From positions 186,001 to 250,000 of the forward strand of contig NZ_MRDL01000015.1 of NCBI RefSeq assembly GCF_002008365.1: a stretch of DNA of 64,000 bases, read 5' to 3'. The notes under the pieces are model-generated. The model saw only the letters and a program-made list of their open reading frames with translations. It did not search any database and was not told the DNA's origin. The position numbers and the translations under genes were made by a program. The stretch is from Rhizobium leguminosarum bv. viciae USDA 2370 (lineage in GTDB: Bacteria > Pseudomonadota > Alphaproteobacteria > Rhizobiales > Rhizobiaceae). Shown piece after piece: positions 35,926 to 47,994 of this stretch (position 1 is the stretch's first letter; every line of letters begins with the position of its first letter).

Positions 35926-35960
35926 AAAGAAAAGCCGCCGGAAACTGCTCTCCGGCGGCC
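35926..35960 (-). terminator. Intrinsic terminator of acnA
   Basis: Perfect 9-bp stem GCCGCCGGA / TCCGGCGGC with an 8-nt loop. On the minus strand it is followed by TTTTCTTTGC, 25 bp after the acnA stop. Confidence 0.85.
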
Positions 35961-35984
35961 ATTATCATGTGAGTTTCTTAAAAA

Positions 35985-38675
<2,691 letters not shown>

Positions 38676-38937
38676 GAGATACCCCGTTTCTGATAGCCAA
38701 CACAGTCGTGCGAACGCCTATGCACTTAATGCACATCAGGATGCGGGTACGGCCATTTCCGCTGTCCGCACGTGGAACAGACGCTCCAAGTTCGGCGCAA
38801 GGATGAAATTCACGCCGACCGCTGGCGTGGTTGCAGGTCTTATAGATAATTTCCTAAAAACTTGCCATACCCGAGGACAGTCAAAATCGGACATTTTTTG
38901 ACCCCGCCGGAAGCCGAAACCAAGAAAGAGCCGACGC

Positions 38938-39585
38938 ATGCATCTCACCGCCGAAAATCTGGCTGCAAGGCGCGGTGAGGATCTCATTTTCGTTAACATT
39001 TCCTTTCACTTGGCAGCCGGCGAGGCGCTTGTTCTCACGGGTAGAAATGGATCGGGAAAGTCCACTTTGTTGCGTGTGGCCGCCGGACTGCTGAGGCCGG
39101 AAAAAGGCACTGTCATCTTCCGCGACGAAGAGGGCCGGGAAGGCAGGCATCCCGGCGAGGTCAGCCACTACCTCGGCCATAGAAATGCGATGAAGAATGA
39201 ACTTACGGTTGCAGAAAACCTCGATTTCTGGCGTACCTTTCTCGGCAGTACAGGCGGCGACGCCGGCCTCGCCGTCGAGGACGCCGCCGAGGCGGTCGGT
39301 CTTTCGGGAATCACTCACCTTCCCTTCGGTTATCTCTCCGCCGGCCAGCAGCGCCGATTCGCCTTCGCCAAACTACTCGTCGCTTACCGCCCCATCTGGA
39401 TCCTCGATGAACCCACAGCGGCACTCGATGCCAGCGCCGACCGGCTGCTTGCCGATTTGATCTCGGCCCATCTGGCAAAGGGCGGCATCGTGCTGGCGGC
39501 AACCCATCAGCCCCTGGGGCTGCAGAATACACAGGAATTGAAGATGACGGGCTTTGCCGGCGTGGATCATGGGGTATGGGGTTGA
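38938..39585 (+). CDS. ccmA: Heme exporter ATP-binding protein CcmA
   Basis: 215 residues, ATPase of the CcmABCD complex that delivers heme to CcmE for cytochrome c maturation. Walker A TGRNGSGKSTLLRVAAGL, signature LSAGQQRRFAFAKL (CcmA-type variant of LSGGQ) and Walker B WILDEPTAALD. First gene of ccmABCDG, divergent from acnA. No ccmE, F or H gene is in the window; rhizobia usually keep these in a separate operon. Confidence 0.97.
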   Translation: MHLTAENLAARRGEDLIFVNISFHLAAGEALVLTGRNGSGKSTLLRVAAGLLRPEKGTVIFRDEEGREGRHPGEVSHYLGHRNAMKNELTVAENLDFWRTFLGSTGGDAGLAVEDAAEAVGLSGITHLPFGYLSAGQQRRFAFAKLLVAYRPIWILDEPTAALDASADRLLADLISAHLAKGGIVLAATHQPLGLQNTQELKMTGFAGVDHGVWG

Positions 39586-39637
39586 TGTTTCTCGATGTGG
39601 CTACCCCGTCCACCGCTGACGCAAAGAGCCGCCGCGC

Positions 39638-40297
39638 ATGACCGCCCTCTTTTTCCGCGACCTCAAACTCTCGATTCGCGCCGGCGGCGGCGCGCTGATC
39701 GGCGTACTGTTCTTCCTGACCATCGTCGCCGTCATCCCCTTCGGCGTCGGTCCCGATCTCAAGCTGCTTTCGCGCATCGGCCCCGCCATCGTCTGGATCG
39801 GAGCCCTGCTTGCCGCCCTCCTCGGCCTCGACCGCCTGTTCCAGGCCGAGCGCGACGACGGATCGCTCGACTTGATGCTGATGCAGGAAACGCCGCTCGT
39901 CCTGACGGTGCTGGTCAAATGCTTCGCCCATTGGACGGCCACCAGCCTGCCGCTGGTCATCGCCTCGCCGCTGCTCGGCCTCTTCATGAACATGGACGAG
40001 ACGGCGATCGGCGCGACCATGTTGACGCTGCTCGTCGGCTCGCCCGCCATCACCTTCATCGGCGCTGTCGGCGCCGCTGTTGCCGTGGCGCTGCCTCGCG
40101 GCGGCCTGCTGGTCTCGATCCTCGTGCTGCCTCTGACCATCCCGGTGCTGATCTTCGGCGTCAGCGCCACCTATGCCGCGGTCGAGGATCCGGCCCCGTT
40201 CCTGCCGCCCTTTCTGATCCTCATCGCTCTGACACTCTTCTTCGCGGTCATCGGCCCGGCAGCAGCCGCCCTTGCGCTGCGAAACACGGCGGATTGA
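39638..40297 (+). CDS. ccmB: Heme exporter protein CcmB
   Basis: 219-residue inner-membrane protein with six hydrophobic segments, opening MTALFFRDLKLSIRAGGGALIGVLFF. The segment LMLMQETPLVLTVLVKCFAHW is CcmB-like. Partner of CcmA and CcmC in the release of holo-CcmE. It follows ccmA after 52 bp on the same strand. Confidence 0.97.
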   Translation: MTALFFRDLKLSIRAGGGALIGVLFFLTIVAVIPFGVGPDLKLLSRIGPAIVWIGALLAALLGLDRLFQAERDDGSLDLMLMQETPLVLTVLVKCFAHWTATSLPLVIASPLLGLFMNMDETAIGATMLTLLVGSPAITFIGAVGAAVAVALPRGGLLVSILVLPLTIPVLIFGVSATYAAVEDPAPFLPPFLILIALTLFFAVIGPAAAALALRNTAD

Positions 40298-40344
40298 TTG
40301 GTCATTCGATTGCAGGAAAAACCGGATCAAGGTATGGAAGCGAC

Positions 40345-41106
40345 ATGAGCGAAACGAGCCTTGCCATCAGCAAATTCAGCGATCTCGCCAACCCGACGCG
40401 ATTTCTGGCGCTGGCGGCGCGCGCCATTCCGTGGCTGGCCGGCATCACCGCCCTCTGTTTTACCGTTGGTCTCTATCTGAGCTTCGCCACCGAAGGCGAC
40501 TACCAGCAGGGCGAGACCGTGCGCATCATGTATATCCACGTCCCCGCCGCCTGGCTTTCGATGATGTGCTATACGATCATGAGTGTCTCGGCGATCGGCA
40601 CGCTGGTCTGGCGCCATCCGCTGGCCGATGTCTCCGCCAAGGCCGCAGCCCCGCTCGGCGCCGCCTTCACCCTGCTCGCGCTCGTCACCGGCTCGCTCTG
40701 GGGCAAGCCGATGTGGGGCACCTGGTGGGTCTGGGATGCACGGCTGACCTCCGTGTTCATCCTCTTCCTGATGTATCTCGGCCTGATTGCGCTCAGCCGC
40801 GCCATCGATGATCCGTCGAAGGCCGCGCGCGTCAGCGCCGTGCTCATTCTCGTCGGCTTCGTCAACATCCCGATCATCAAATTCTCGGTCGAGTGGTGGA
40901 ACACGTTGCACCAGTCGGCGAGCGTGCTGCGCCTCGACGGCCCGGCGATCGATCCGGAATTCCTGCGCCCGCTGTTCATCATGGCGATCGCCTTCACCCT
41001 GCTTTTCTTCACGCTGCACATCATGGCGATGAGGAACGAGATCTGGCGCCGCCGCATTGCCGCCCAGCGCCGTCTTGCCGCCCGCATGGCGAGCCGGGAG
41101 GAATAG
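40345..41106 (+). CDS. ccmC: Heme exporter protein CcmC
   Basis: 253-residue membrane protein that loads heme onto CcmE. The tryptophan-rich heme-handling motif is present as [18 protein letters not shown], flanked by conserved histidines in [11 protein letters not shown] and WNTLHQ. The frame is open upstream into ccmB, but ATG 40345 ([11 protein letters not shown]) fits the family length. It follows ccmB by 47 bp. Confidence 0.97.
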   Translation: MSETSLAISKFSDLANPTRFLALAARAIPWLAGITALCFTVGLYLSFATEGDYQQGETVRIMYIHVPAAWLSMMCYTIMSVSAIGTLVWRHPLADVSAKAAAPLGAAFTLLALVTGSLWGKPMWGTWWVWDARLTSVFILFLMYLGLIALSRAIDDPSKAARVSAVLILVGFVNIPIIKFSVEWWNTLHQSASVLRLDGPAIDPEFLRPLFIMAIAFTLLFFTLHIMAMRNEIWRRRIAAQRRLAARMASREE

Positions 41107-41108
41107 CC

Positions 41109-41276
41109 GTGACGCATGCCTTCTACGCCTACGCCTCCTATGGCTTCGCGGCCCTGGTGACGATCGCCGTCACCGTCTGGACCTGGGCCGACGGCCGCGC
41201 CCGTCGCCGGGAACTTGCAGCCCTTGAGGCCGCCGGTATCCGCCGCCGCTCGGCGCGCGCAAGGGACGGCGAATGA
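41109..41276 (+). CDS. ccmD: Heme exporter protein CcmD
   Basis: 55-residue single-span membrane protein ([39 protein letters not shown]). The Tyr-rich start, one hydrophobic helix and a basic C-terminal tail are the CcmD pattern; it stabilises the CcmABC-CcmE complex. It starts with GTG at 41109, two bases after the ccmC stop, and overlaps ccmG by 4 bp, so it is translationally coupled on both sides. Confidence 0.93.
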   Translation: MTHAFYAYASYGFAALVTIAVTVWTWADGRARRRELAALEAAGIRRRSARARDGE

Positions 41277-41881
41277 ACGACACACCGGAAAAGACGACCG
41301 ACAAACCGCGCGGGCTGGGTCGCTACACCTTGGCGCTTCTGCCGCTGATCGTCTTCGGCGGCATTGCGGCCACGGCCGCAAAAATGCTCTACGACCAGGA
41401 TTTCCATGGCAAGAACATTGCCGAAATTCCCTCCGCCCTGATCGGCACCAAGGCGCCGACGCTGAACCTGCCGCCGCTCGACGGCGCCAACCTGCCGGCG
41501 CTGACCGACGCGGCAATCAAGGGCAAGCTGACCCTCGTCAACGTCTTCGCCTCATGGTGTCTCCCCTGCCGGGACGAACATCCGGTGTTGAAGGAACTGG
41601 CGAAAGACGGACGGCTGAACATCGTCGCCATCAATTACAAGGACCAGAGCGACAACGCCCTGCGTTTCCTCGGCGAACTCGGCAACCCCTATCAGGCGAT
41701 CGGCATCGATCCGAACGGCAAGGCGGCAATCGACTGGGGCGTCTACGGCATTCCGGAAAGCTATCTGGTCGGGCCAGACGGCACGATCCTCTACAAGCGC
41801 GTCGGCCCCTTCGACGATATCAGCCTGAAGGAAGGGCTGTTTCCAGCGATGGAAAAGGCGCTCGGCAAGCCGGTTTCGTAG
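41273..41881 (+). CDS. ccmG: Periplasmic thiol:disulphide oxidoreductase CcmG/DsbE
   Basis: 202 residues. An N-terminal anchor (about residues 18-36, [18 protein letters not shown]) is followed by a periplasmic thioredoxin fold with active site WCLPC (Cys96, Cys99). The acidic [15 protein letters not shown] stretch is CcmG-typical. It keeps apocytochrome c haem-binding cysteines reduced. Last gene of the ccmABCDG cluster; its family name in rhizobia is also CycY/TlpB. Confidence 0.96.
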   Translation: MNDTPEKTTDKPRGLGRYTLALLPLIVFGGIAATAAKMLYDQDFHGKNIAEIPSALIGTKAPTLNLPPLDGANLPALTDAAIKGKLTLVNVFASWCLPCRDEHPVLKELAKDGRLNIVAINYKDQSDNALRFLGELGNPYQAIGIDPNGKAAIDWGVYGIPESYLVGPDGTILYKRVGPFDDISLKEGLFPAMEKALGKPVS

Positions 41882-41897
41882 CGATTACTCCACAAAG

Positions 41898-42048
41898 CCC
41901 CCTCCCCAACCCCTCCCCACAAGGGGGATGGACTAACTCGTGGCCCGCATCGAGCAAATATCAGCCTCTCTGCGGATGAAACGATGAAATGAAAAGCGTC
42001 GGAGCGGCATCTAAGCCCCTCCCCTTGTGAGAGGGGTCGGGGAGGGTT
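41898..42048. repeat. Inverted pair of CCCTCCCC-type palindromic repeats
   Basis: CCTCCCCAACCCCTCCCCAC-AAGGGGG at 41900-41928 and its near-reverse complement (CCCCTCCCCTTGTGAGAGGGGTCGGGGAGGG) at 42016-42046 flank about 90 bp of unremarkable sequence. The pair lies between the convergent ccmG and DUF2585 genes and may form a large stem in RNA. Confidence 0.7.
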
Positions 42049-42066
42049 TATCGGGACAAAGAAGCG

Positions 42067-42654
42067 CTAAAGCCCGCTCTGCCAGACCTTGATCGCCTCC
42101 ACCGGCCAGATCAGCATGACAACGTTGAGCGTCAGGTTGTCGCGGATCATATAGCCGGTGAAAATCTCGAAGAAGATGGCGATCGCCACCGTCAGTGCCA
42201 CCGGCGCGCGCCGCGCGAAGAAGAAGCCGATGCACATGAAGACGGTGTCCATCGCCGAATTCAGGATGCTGTCGCCGTAATAATCGAGCGCGATCGTCGC
42301 CGTGCGGTAGCGGTCGATGATGAGAGGTGAATTCTCGAGCAGCTCCCAGCCGGATTCGATGACGAGCGCCAGCAGCAGCCTTGCCGCCAACGGCTTGCCG
42401 CGCAGGATAAGATGAGCGAGCCCGTAGAACAGGAAGCCGTGGATGATGTGCGACGGCGTATACCAATCCGAAAGATGCTGCGAATTGCCGCTGGTATTGA
42501 CCCCGCCCTCCCACAGCTTGACATAACCGCAGGCGCAGATCGGCACGCGGCCCATCATATATTCGGCGGCAATCTGAATGATCAGAACCGCAAGGCAGGC
42601 GGCGAACCAAAAGGTTTGGTGTCTTACCCGGTATTCGGCCTCTGCAGCGCTCAC
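42067..42654 (-). CDS. DUF2585 (UPF0314) membrane protein
   Basis: 195 residues with about five hydrophobic segments. The conserved block is [45 protein letters not shown], with two adjacent cysteines and several histidines, followed by [19 protein letters not shown]. The family is largely restricted to alphaproteobacteria; function unknown. It starts with GTG overlapping the yciB stop codon (GTGA), so it is the second gene of a coupled pair. Confidence 0.88.
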   Translation of the reverse strand: MSAAEAEYRVRHQTFWFAACLAVLIIQIAAEYMMGRVPICACGYVKLWEGGVNTSGNSQHLSDWYTPSHIIHGFLFYGLAHLILRGKPLAARLLLALVIESGWELLENSPLIIDRYRTATIALDYYGDSILNSAMDTVFMCIGFFFARRAPVALTVAIAIFFEIFTGYMIRDNLTLNVVMLIWPVEAIKVWQSGL

Positions 42655-43295
42655 TTCTCGCCGTCCGTTTCCAGATTGATGCTATGCTTCAACACCAGCG
42701 GCATCTGCGCCAGCGTGAAGATGATGGTGATGGGCATCGTGCCCCAGACCTTGAAGGCGACCCAGGTACCGTCGGAAAAATTGCGCCAGACGACTTCGTT
42801 CAGCACCGCGAGGAAGAGAAAGAAGATGCCCCAGCGGATGGTGAGCTTGCGCCAGCCCTCGGCATCGAGCTGAAAGGCCGCATTGAAGACATAGCCGAGC
42901 AGCGACCTGCCGAAGGCCAGCCCGCCGAGAAGCGTCACCCCGAACAGTGCATTGACGATGGTCGGCTTCATCTTGATGAAGGTCTCGTTCTGCAGCCAGA
43001 TCGACAGCGAGCCGAAAATGAGGACGACGATGCCGGACACAAAGGGCATGATCGGCAGATGGCCGAGCACGATCTTCGACACGATCAGCGAGATGATCGT
43101 CGCCGCCATGAAGAGTCCGGTCGCGACGAACAGCGGCCCGCCCAATTCGGAAAGAGCAGGAAACGTCTCCACCAGCCACTGGCCACGCAGATTGGCGAAG
43201 AAGAAGATCATCAGCGGCCCAAGTTCCAGCGCCAGTTTCAGCAGCGGGTGATGCCGGTCGGCTGCGGTCGGGGTGATATCGCTTTCGGTGCTCAT
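42651..43295 (-). CDS. yciB: Inner membrane septation-related protein YciB/IspZ
   Basis: 214 residues with about five hydrophobic segments. Family signatures [16 protein letters not shown] and [44 protein letters not shown] are clear. Known as intracellular septation protein A; affects cell envelope and division. ATG 43295 gives the normal length; an upstream ATG at 43496 would overlap ftsY. It lies 76 bp downstream of ftsY on the same strand and is coupled to DUF2585. Confidence 0.94.
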   Translation of the reverse strand: MSTESDITPTAADRHHPLLKLALELGPLMIFFFANLRGQWLVETFPALSELGGPLFVATGLFMAATIISLIVSKIVLGHLPIMPFVSGIVVLIFGSLSIWLQNETFIKMKPTIVNALFGVTLLGGLAFGRSLLGYVFNAAFQLDAEGWRKLTIRWGIFFLFLAVLNEVVWRNFSDGTWVAFKVWGTMPITIIFTLAQMPLVLKHSINLETDGEK

Positions 43296-43371
43296 GCGTT
43301 CTTCAAACCTGTTTTCCTGGAAACCTGTTTCCGGCCGTGCCTTGCAGGCTTTCGGCGGCATATCTGTGGCA

Positions 43372-44967
43372 TCATTGCCCAAGTCCGGCAATGGCATGGG
43401 CAAAGTCCTCAGCCTCGAACGGTTCCAGATCCTCGACGCCCTCGCCGACGCCGATGAAATAGACCGGCAGCTTGTGCTTGGCGGAGATGGCAACAAGAAT
43501 ACCGCCGCGCGCCGTGCCGTCGAGCTTGGTCATGATCAACCCGTTGACGCCGGCGACGTTGCGGAAGATCTCGACCTGGCTGAGCGCATTCTGCCCGGTC
43601 GTGGCATCGAGCGTCTGCAGCACGGTGTGCGGCGCATCGGGATCGAGTTTGCCGAGCACGCGCACGATCTTCTCGAGTTCGGCCATCAGCTCGGCCTTGT
43701 TCTGCAGGCGGCCGGCGGTATCGACGATCAGCACGTCGCATTTTTTCGCCTTCGCCTGTTCGAAGGCATCATAGGCAAGGCCGGCGGCATCGGCGCCGAG
43801 CTTGGTGCCGATGAATTCGGATTTGGTCCGGTCGGCCCAGATTTTCAGCTGCTCGATCGCAGCCGCACGGAAAGTATCGCCGGCGGCCAGCATCACCTTC
43901 AGCCCGGCGCCGGAAAGCTTCGCCGCAAGCTTGCCGATCGTTGTCGTCTTGCCGGTGCCGTTGACGCCGACGACGAGGATAACATGCGGCTTGTGCGAGA
44001 GGTCGAGCTGCAGCGGCTTGGCGACCGGCTTCAGGACCTTGGCGATTTCGGACGCCATGATCCGGCTCACATCCTCGCCGGTGACATCCTTGCCGTAGCG
44101 TTCGGAAGCAAGCGTGTCGGTGACGCGCATGGCGGTCTCGACGCCGAGATCGGCCTGGATCAGCAGATCTTCGAGATCCTGCAGCGTCTCGTCATCGAGC
44201 TTGCGCTTGGTGAAGAGCGCGGTGATCTGGCTGGTCAGCTGCGAAGAGGTGCGTGCAAGGCCGTTGCGCAGGCGCTGGAACCAGCTGAGCCTCGGTTGCA
44301 GGGCAACCGGCTCCGGCTCGACGACCTTCGGGCCGGTGGCGAAGCCTTTGGGGAGGATGGGAGAGCCAATCTCCGGTTCTGCCGGGGGGCTACCCCCCTC
44401 TGCCCTGCCGGGCATCTCCCCCAGAGGTGGGGAGATTGGCTGGGAGGGCGAATCCAGTCCTGCATCATCCTCAGTCGGAATCTCTTCCGGTTCAGTTGGA
44501 ATCTCTTCCGGAAGCCTTTCGACGATCTCTTCGAGGTCAGCCGGCTGTTCTAGCGCTCCGGTCTCCACATGATCTCCCGCCTCGTGGGGGAGATGTCCCA
44601 GAGGGACAGAAGGGGGTATTTCCGCAACGGTTTCGGCGACCGCCTGGATTTCAGTCTCCGCCTCCGCTGCTGCCTCGGCTTCCAGCAATGAAAGCGGCAC
44701 GACACCCATGTCGCTCAATTGGTCGGCGGCGGGCAGGATTGCGGATTCGACATCATCTTCAGCAACCGGCGCCTCGACCCCGCCCTCGTCAATATCTGAA
44801 GCAGGCCCGCCGGCAGTATCCATTTCCTCGGCCAGCACTGGATCGTCAGCAACCGGCAGATCTTCGACGCGCGAACGCGGCTCCAACTCCTTTTCCACGG
44901 CCGCAGGCACAGGTTCTTCAGCCGGCTTGCCGAAGGTGAAGACCTTTTTGATGAAACTGAGCGCCAT
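43372..44967 (-). CDS. ftsY: Signal recognition particle receptor FtsY
   Basis: 531-residue SRP receptor GTPase targeting ribosomes to the inner membrane. Residues 1-225 are a long acidic, low-complexity A domain; the NG domain follows with P-loop GVNGTGKTT (334-342), DTFRAAA (364-370), DTAGR (416-420) and TKLDG. Two copies of a palindromic DNA repeat are embedded in frame in the A domain (residues ~116-133 and ~175-193), with a small tandem duplication [13 protein letters not shown] between them. That makes the A domain longer than usual. Same-strand order from upstream: dapF, mtaB, ftsY, yciB. Confidence 0.97.
   Translation of the reverse strand: MALSFIKKVFTFGKPAEEPVPAAVEKELEPRSRVEDLPVADDPVLAEEMDTAGGPASDIDEGGVEAPVAEDDVESAILPAADQLSDMGVVPLSLLEAEAAAEAETEIQAVAETVAEIPPSVPLGHLPHEAGDHVETGALEQPADLEEIVERLPEEIPTEPEEIPTEDDAGLDSPSQPISPPLGEMPGRAEGGSPPAEPEIGSPILPKGFATGPKVVEPEPVALQPRLSWFQRLRNGLARTSSQLTSQITALFTKRKLDDETLQDLEDLLIQADLGVETAMRVTDTLASERYGKDVTGEDVSRIMASEIAKVLKPVAKPLQLDLSHKPHVILVVGVNGTGKTTTIGKLAAKLSGAGLKVMLAAGDTFRAAAIEQLKIWADRTKSEFIGTKLGADAAGLAYDAFEQAKAKKCDVLIVDTAGRLQNKAELMAELEKIVRVLGKLDPDAPHTVLQTLDATTGQNALSQVEIFRNVAGVNGLIMTKLDGTARGGILVAISAKHKLPVYFIGVGEGVEDLEPFEAEDFAHAIAGLGQ
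44384..44440. repeat. Palindromic repeat inside ftsY, copy 1
   Basis: Plus strand: CTACCCCCCTCTGCCCTGCC, GGGCATCTCCCCCAGAGGTG, GGGAGATTGG. Read in the ftsY frame it encodes [19 protein letters not shown]. It is homologous to the reverse complement of the element at 44570-44620. Confidence 0.75.
44570..44620. repeat. Palindromic repeat inside ftsY, copy 2 (inverted)
   Basis: Minus strand: ATACCCCCTTCTGTCCCTCT, GGGACATCTCCCCCACGAGG, CGGGAGATC. It matches copy 1 in opposite orientation, and so encodes a different peptide, [16 protein letters not shown]. Both copies keep the ftsY frame open. Confidence 0.75.
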
Positions 44968-44983
44968 GGGGATTCCGTGAAAG

Positions 44984-46258
44984 TCAGGCCGCGGCTGCGG
45001 CCGTCAATTGCATGTCGAGATGCTTGCCATTGTGGCCGGTGATCGTGACCGGCACAAGTTCGCCGGGACGAAGGCCGGGTGCGGCGACCAGCGTGAAGTT
45101 CTCCGTATGCGCCAGGCCGTTGTTTTCAACAAGCAGCCATTGCCGGGTTCCGATCATCCCATCGAGATGGGATTGATGCAGCCTATGTCCAGTGGCGCGC
45201 AGCCTTGCGGCGCGATCCTTGACCAGCGACCGGTCGAGCTGCGGCATGCGCGCTGCCGGCGTGCCGGGACGCGGACTGTAGGGGAAGACATGCAGATGGG
45301 CGATAGCAGCCTCTTCGGCCAGCCGCACGGCATTCTCGAACATCTCTTCGGTTTCCGTGGGAAAGCCGGCGATCATATCGGCGCCGAAGCTCATCTCCGG
45401 GCGAAGGCGACGCGCATCCTCGATGAAACGCAGCGCATCGGCGCGCAAATGCCGGCGCTTCATGCGCTTCAGGATCATGTCGTCGCCATGCTGCAGCGAG
45501 AGATGCAGATGCGGCATGAAGCGTAGCTCGTCGGCGATGAGATCCATCAGGTGGGCATCGGCCTCGATGCTGTCGATCGAGGAAAGCCGCAGGCGGCGGA
45601 TATCGGGGATCTGCTTCAGAAGGGTCTTCGCCAAAAGCCCGAGCGTCGGGGCGCCCGGCAGATCGCCGCCATAGCTGGTGGCATCGACGCCGGTCAGCAC
45701 GATCTCGCGGTAACCGCCATCGACGAGATTGCGGGCCTGGTCGACGACAGCTCCCATCGGCACGGAGCGGGAATTGCCGCGGCCATAGGGAATGATGCAG
45801 AAGGTGCAGCGATGGTCGCAGCCGTTCTGCACCTGGATGAAGGCGCGCACATGGCCATCAATGTGCCTGACCATCTGCGGCGCCGTCGCCTTGACACTCA
45901 TGATGTCGTTGACGCGAAGTTTCTCTTCGGCCGAAACGCCGAAGTCCGGCAGGCCGCGATAGGAGGCGCTCGTCAGCTTCTCCTCGTTGCCGAGCACGGC
46001 ATCGACCTCCGCCATCGCGGCGAAGGTCTGCTTTTCCGTCTGCGCGGCACAGCCGGTGACGATGATGCGGGCATGCGGATTGTCACGCCGTGCCCGGCGG
46101 ATCGCCTGGCGGGCCTGGCGCACCGCTTCGCCGGTTACGGCACAGGTATTGACCAGGACGGCATTGTTGAGCCCGGCCTTTTCAGCCTGCGCCTTCATCA
46201 CTTCGGATTCATATGTGTTGAGGCGGCAGCCGAAGGTAATGACCTCGATGCCGCTCAC
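44984..46258 (-). CDS. mtaB: tRNA (N6-threonylcarbamoyladenosine-37-C2)-methylthiotransferase MtaB
   Basis: 424-residue radical-SAM methylthiotransferase converting t6A37 to ms2t6A37. Auxiliary cluster cysteines C11, C39 and C70 (FGCRLN, NTCAV, TGCAAQ); radical-SAM cysteines C147, C151 and C154 in [10 protein letters not shown]. The opening [14 protein letters not shown] is MtaB-type rather than MiaB or RimO. It overlaps dapF by 4 bp (ATGA) and is followed by ftsY after 16 bp. Confidence 0.96.
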   Translation of the reverse strand: MSGIEVITFGCRLNTYESEVMKAQAEKAGLNNAVLVNTCAVTGEAVRQARQAIRRARRDNPHARIIVTGCAAQTEKQTFAAMAEVDAVLGNEEKLTSASYRGLPDFGVSAEEKLRVNDIMSVKATAPQMVRHIDGHVRAFIQVQNGCDHRCTFCIIPYGRGNSRSVPMGAVVDQARNLVDGGYREIVLTGVDATSYGGDLPGAPTLGLLAKTLLKQIPDIRRLRLSSIDSIEADAHLMDLIADELRFMPHLHLSLQHGDDMILKRMKRRHLRADALRFIEDARRLRPEMSFGADMIAGFPTETEEMFENAVRLAEEAAIAHLHVFPYSPRPGTPAARMPQLDRSLVKDRAARLRATGHRLHQSHLDGMIGTRQWLLVENNGLAHTENFTLVAAPGLRPGELVPVTITGHNGKHLDMQLTAAAAA

Positions 46259-47160
46259 TGCGCCTCCGCCTCTCGGTCAGCCTCGCGCGACCAGAGACCG
46301 GTCGCAGGATCGAGCCTGCCCGACCATTCCCATTCGGCCGGGCCGGTCATGATCACATGATCGTCGCGCTCGCGCCATTCGATGGAAAGCGTGGCCGGCG
46401 GCTTGGCGCTGGCCACATTGATCGTCACCTTGCGGCCGGTACGGCCGGTGCGCGCAGCACTGACGGCAGCAGAACAGGCAGCCGAGCCGCAGGCGAGCGT
46501 CAGTCCAGCGCCGCGCTCCCAGGTGCGCGTCGTAACTGATGTCGGCGACGTCACTTGCGCCAGCGTGATATTGGCGCGCTCGGGAAACATCGGATGGTTT
46601 TCCAGCAGCGGTCCGAAGCGGGCGAGATCATAGGACATCACGTCCCTGTCCACCCAGAAGATCGCATGCGGATTGCCCATCGACATCGCCGACGGCGAAT
46701 GCAGCACCGGCTTGTCGATCGGACCGATCTGCAGTTCGATGCGGCTGGTGTCGTGGAATTCTTCCGCCAGCGGGATCCTGTCCCAATCGAACACCGGCCG
46801 GCCCATATCGACCGAAATCGTCCCGTCCTCGTGCTCGACGGCGTTGAGGATGCCGGCGACCGTCTGGAAGGTAAAGACCTTCCTGCCGGTCTCGGCGGCA
46901 AGCGCCTGCACGACGCAGCGCGTGCCGTTGCCGCAGGCCTGCGCCTTCGAGCCATCGGAATTCAGGATATCGATGAAGGCATCGGTGCCTTCGGCCTTCG
47001 GATCATGGATCGCCATGATCTGATCGAACTCAGTCTGCGGATCGGCATTGAGCGCGACCGCCGCCGCAGGCGTCACCTTGTCCGGCCGGCCGCGCATGTC
47101 GACGACCAGGATCTTGTTGCCAAGCCCGTTCATCCTCGCGAATTCGACCGTTGCGCTCAT
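46255..47160 (-). CDS. dapF: Diaminopimelate epimerase
   Basis: 301 residues. Converts LL- to meso-diaminopimelate for lysine and peptidoglycan synthesis. The two catalytic cysteines are Cys76 in ACGNGTRC and Cys224 in LACGSAACS, with the MNGLGNK opening. First gene of the dapF-mtaB-ftsY-yciB run on the minus strand; a 4-bp overlap couples it to mtaB. Confidence 0.97.
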   Translation of the reverse strand: MSATVEFARMNGLGNKILVVDMRGRPDKVTPAAAVALNADPQTEFDQIMAIHDPKAEGTDAFIDILNSDGSKAQACGNGTRCVVQALAAETGRKVFTFQTVAGILNAVEHEDGTISVDMGRPVFDWDRIPLAEEFHDTSRIELQIGPIDKPVLHSPSAMSMGNPHAIFWVDRDVMSYDLARFGPLLENHPMFPERANITLAQVTSPTSVTTRTWERGAGLTLACGSAACSAAVSAARTGRTGRKVTINVASAKPPATLSIEWRERDDHVIMTGPAEWEWSGRLDPATGLWSREADREAEAQ

Positions 47161-47277
47161 GGGATCATTCCGTCTGTCTTTCCGGTGTATATGGCGGAAA
47201 TGCGAAGGAATTACCAGTGGGTGAGTGCCGGACAGGCGTAGCGGCCTGCTGACCCCTTCGAGGCAGCAGTTCGGCTT

Positions 47278-47481
47278 TTACCGCTGCGCACCGTCGGGAT
47301 CGAAGGACGCAGCATGGGCTTCCACAATGGCTGCGGTGATGACCTTTCTCAGCTCGTAGACCAGCGAGCGGGACCGTTTGCGATCCAGATCCTGTGCCGC
47401 CTTCGCAAGATTCAAGCCTTCGTTCAGAACAATATGATGGGCCCGCGCCAGCGCCCAACTCTCAATATCAAGATTTATCAT
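47278..47481 (-). CDS. Unknown small protein, 67 residues
   Basis: Begins MINLDIESWALARAHHIVLNEGLNLA and is predicted to be almost entirely helical (AKAAQDLDRKRSRSLVYELRKVITAAIVEAHAASF). No known domain recognised. Supported as a gene by GGAGAT 7 nt before the ATG at 47481, an AT-rich upstream region and a non-GC-biased composition unlike the shadow frames. An upstream ATG at 47502 is less well placed. Could be a small regulator; this is a guess from size and charge only. Confidence 0.55.
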   Translation of the reverse strand: MINLDIESWALARAHHIVLNEGLNLAKAAQDLDRKRSRSLVYELRKVITAAIVEAHAASFDPDGAQR

Positions 47482-47777
47482 TCGATATCTCCGCCGATTC
47501 ATTCGGCATCAAGGATATTCACGAATCATTTTACAGGACGCACTTAAGTAGAAAGTAGAATCATAAGCAGAATAATTTGCAACTGGCCCCTCCAGCGAAT
47601 TCGGGTCGCCAATCGGAATTTTTGCCAGCAAAAATCGGAAAAATCAGGCGGAGTGCGGAAGCCAATACAGAGGTCGGCTTGAACACGTACTTTCGTGCGT
47701 GTCCAGCGGCACATTCCGGCCGCGCCCATGTCACGCGGCTTTGAAAAGTCGCCATGCGGTCATTTGCCCGCATTCAC
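47482..47777. other. AT-rich spacer upstream of the small unknown gene and the ffh RNA unit
   Basis: No gene supported. It contains a 7-bp inverted repeat TTTTTGC-CA-GCAAAAA at 47619-47634, which could be an operator or small hairpin. The AT-rich part (47540-47640) presumably holds the promoter of the minus-strand gene at 47481. Confidence 0.45.
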
Positions 47778-47807
47778 CTTGACTTTCGCCCGACTTTCCT
47801 GTTTATC
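47778..47807 (+). promoter_or_regulatory. Consensus-like sigma-70 promoter upstream of ffh
   Basis: CTTGAC at 47778-47783 is the exact rhizobial -35 consensus; TTTATC at 47802-47807 is a fair -10 with an 18-nt spacer. Predicted start near 47814, about 180 bp before ffh and about 60 bp before a strong terminator. Confidence 0.6.
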
Positions 47808-47813
47808 GCGCCC

Positions 47814-47908
47814 AATCCGCGACGAGCCACACGACTCCGAGCCGCCGACCGGGACCTGAGATCCCGGAGGTCAACACCCGACAGCGCGATGCGCCCTCGG
47901 GTGCTTTT
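47814..47908 (+). ncRNA. Candidate small RNA (or attenuated leader) upstream of ffh
   Basis: About 95 nt bounded by the promoter at 47778 and an intrinsic terminator. Internal hairpin CCGGGA (47849-47854) / TCCCGG (47862-47867), then a strong 3' hairpin CACCCGA (47875-47881) / TCGGGTG (47897-47903) with an inner GCGC-GAT-GCGC stem, followed by CTTTTTGG. No ribosome binding site plus ORF is evident inside. It does not show the conserved loop of bacterial SRP 4.5S RNA. Either a free-standing sRNA or a termination-controlled ffh leader. Confidence 0.5.
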
Positions 47909-47994
47909 TGGCTTTGCGTCTTGTTTTCGTCAAGGAAAAGCACGACGTTTCCGGGCATGTAAAAACCCACCCGAAACGTATCAAGGAAGAGCCG

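Noticed and set aside
47814-47908. The ffh-upstream RNA as SRP 4.5S RNA
   Set aside because: The conserved SRP loop (GGUCAGG..GGAAG.AGCAGCC type) is absent on both strands and the fold is two separate hairpins, not one long stem.
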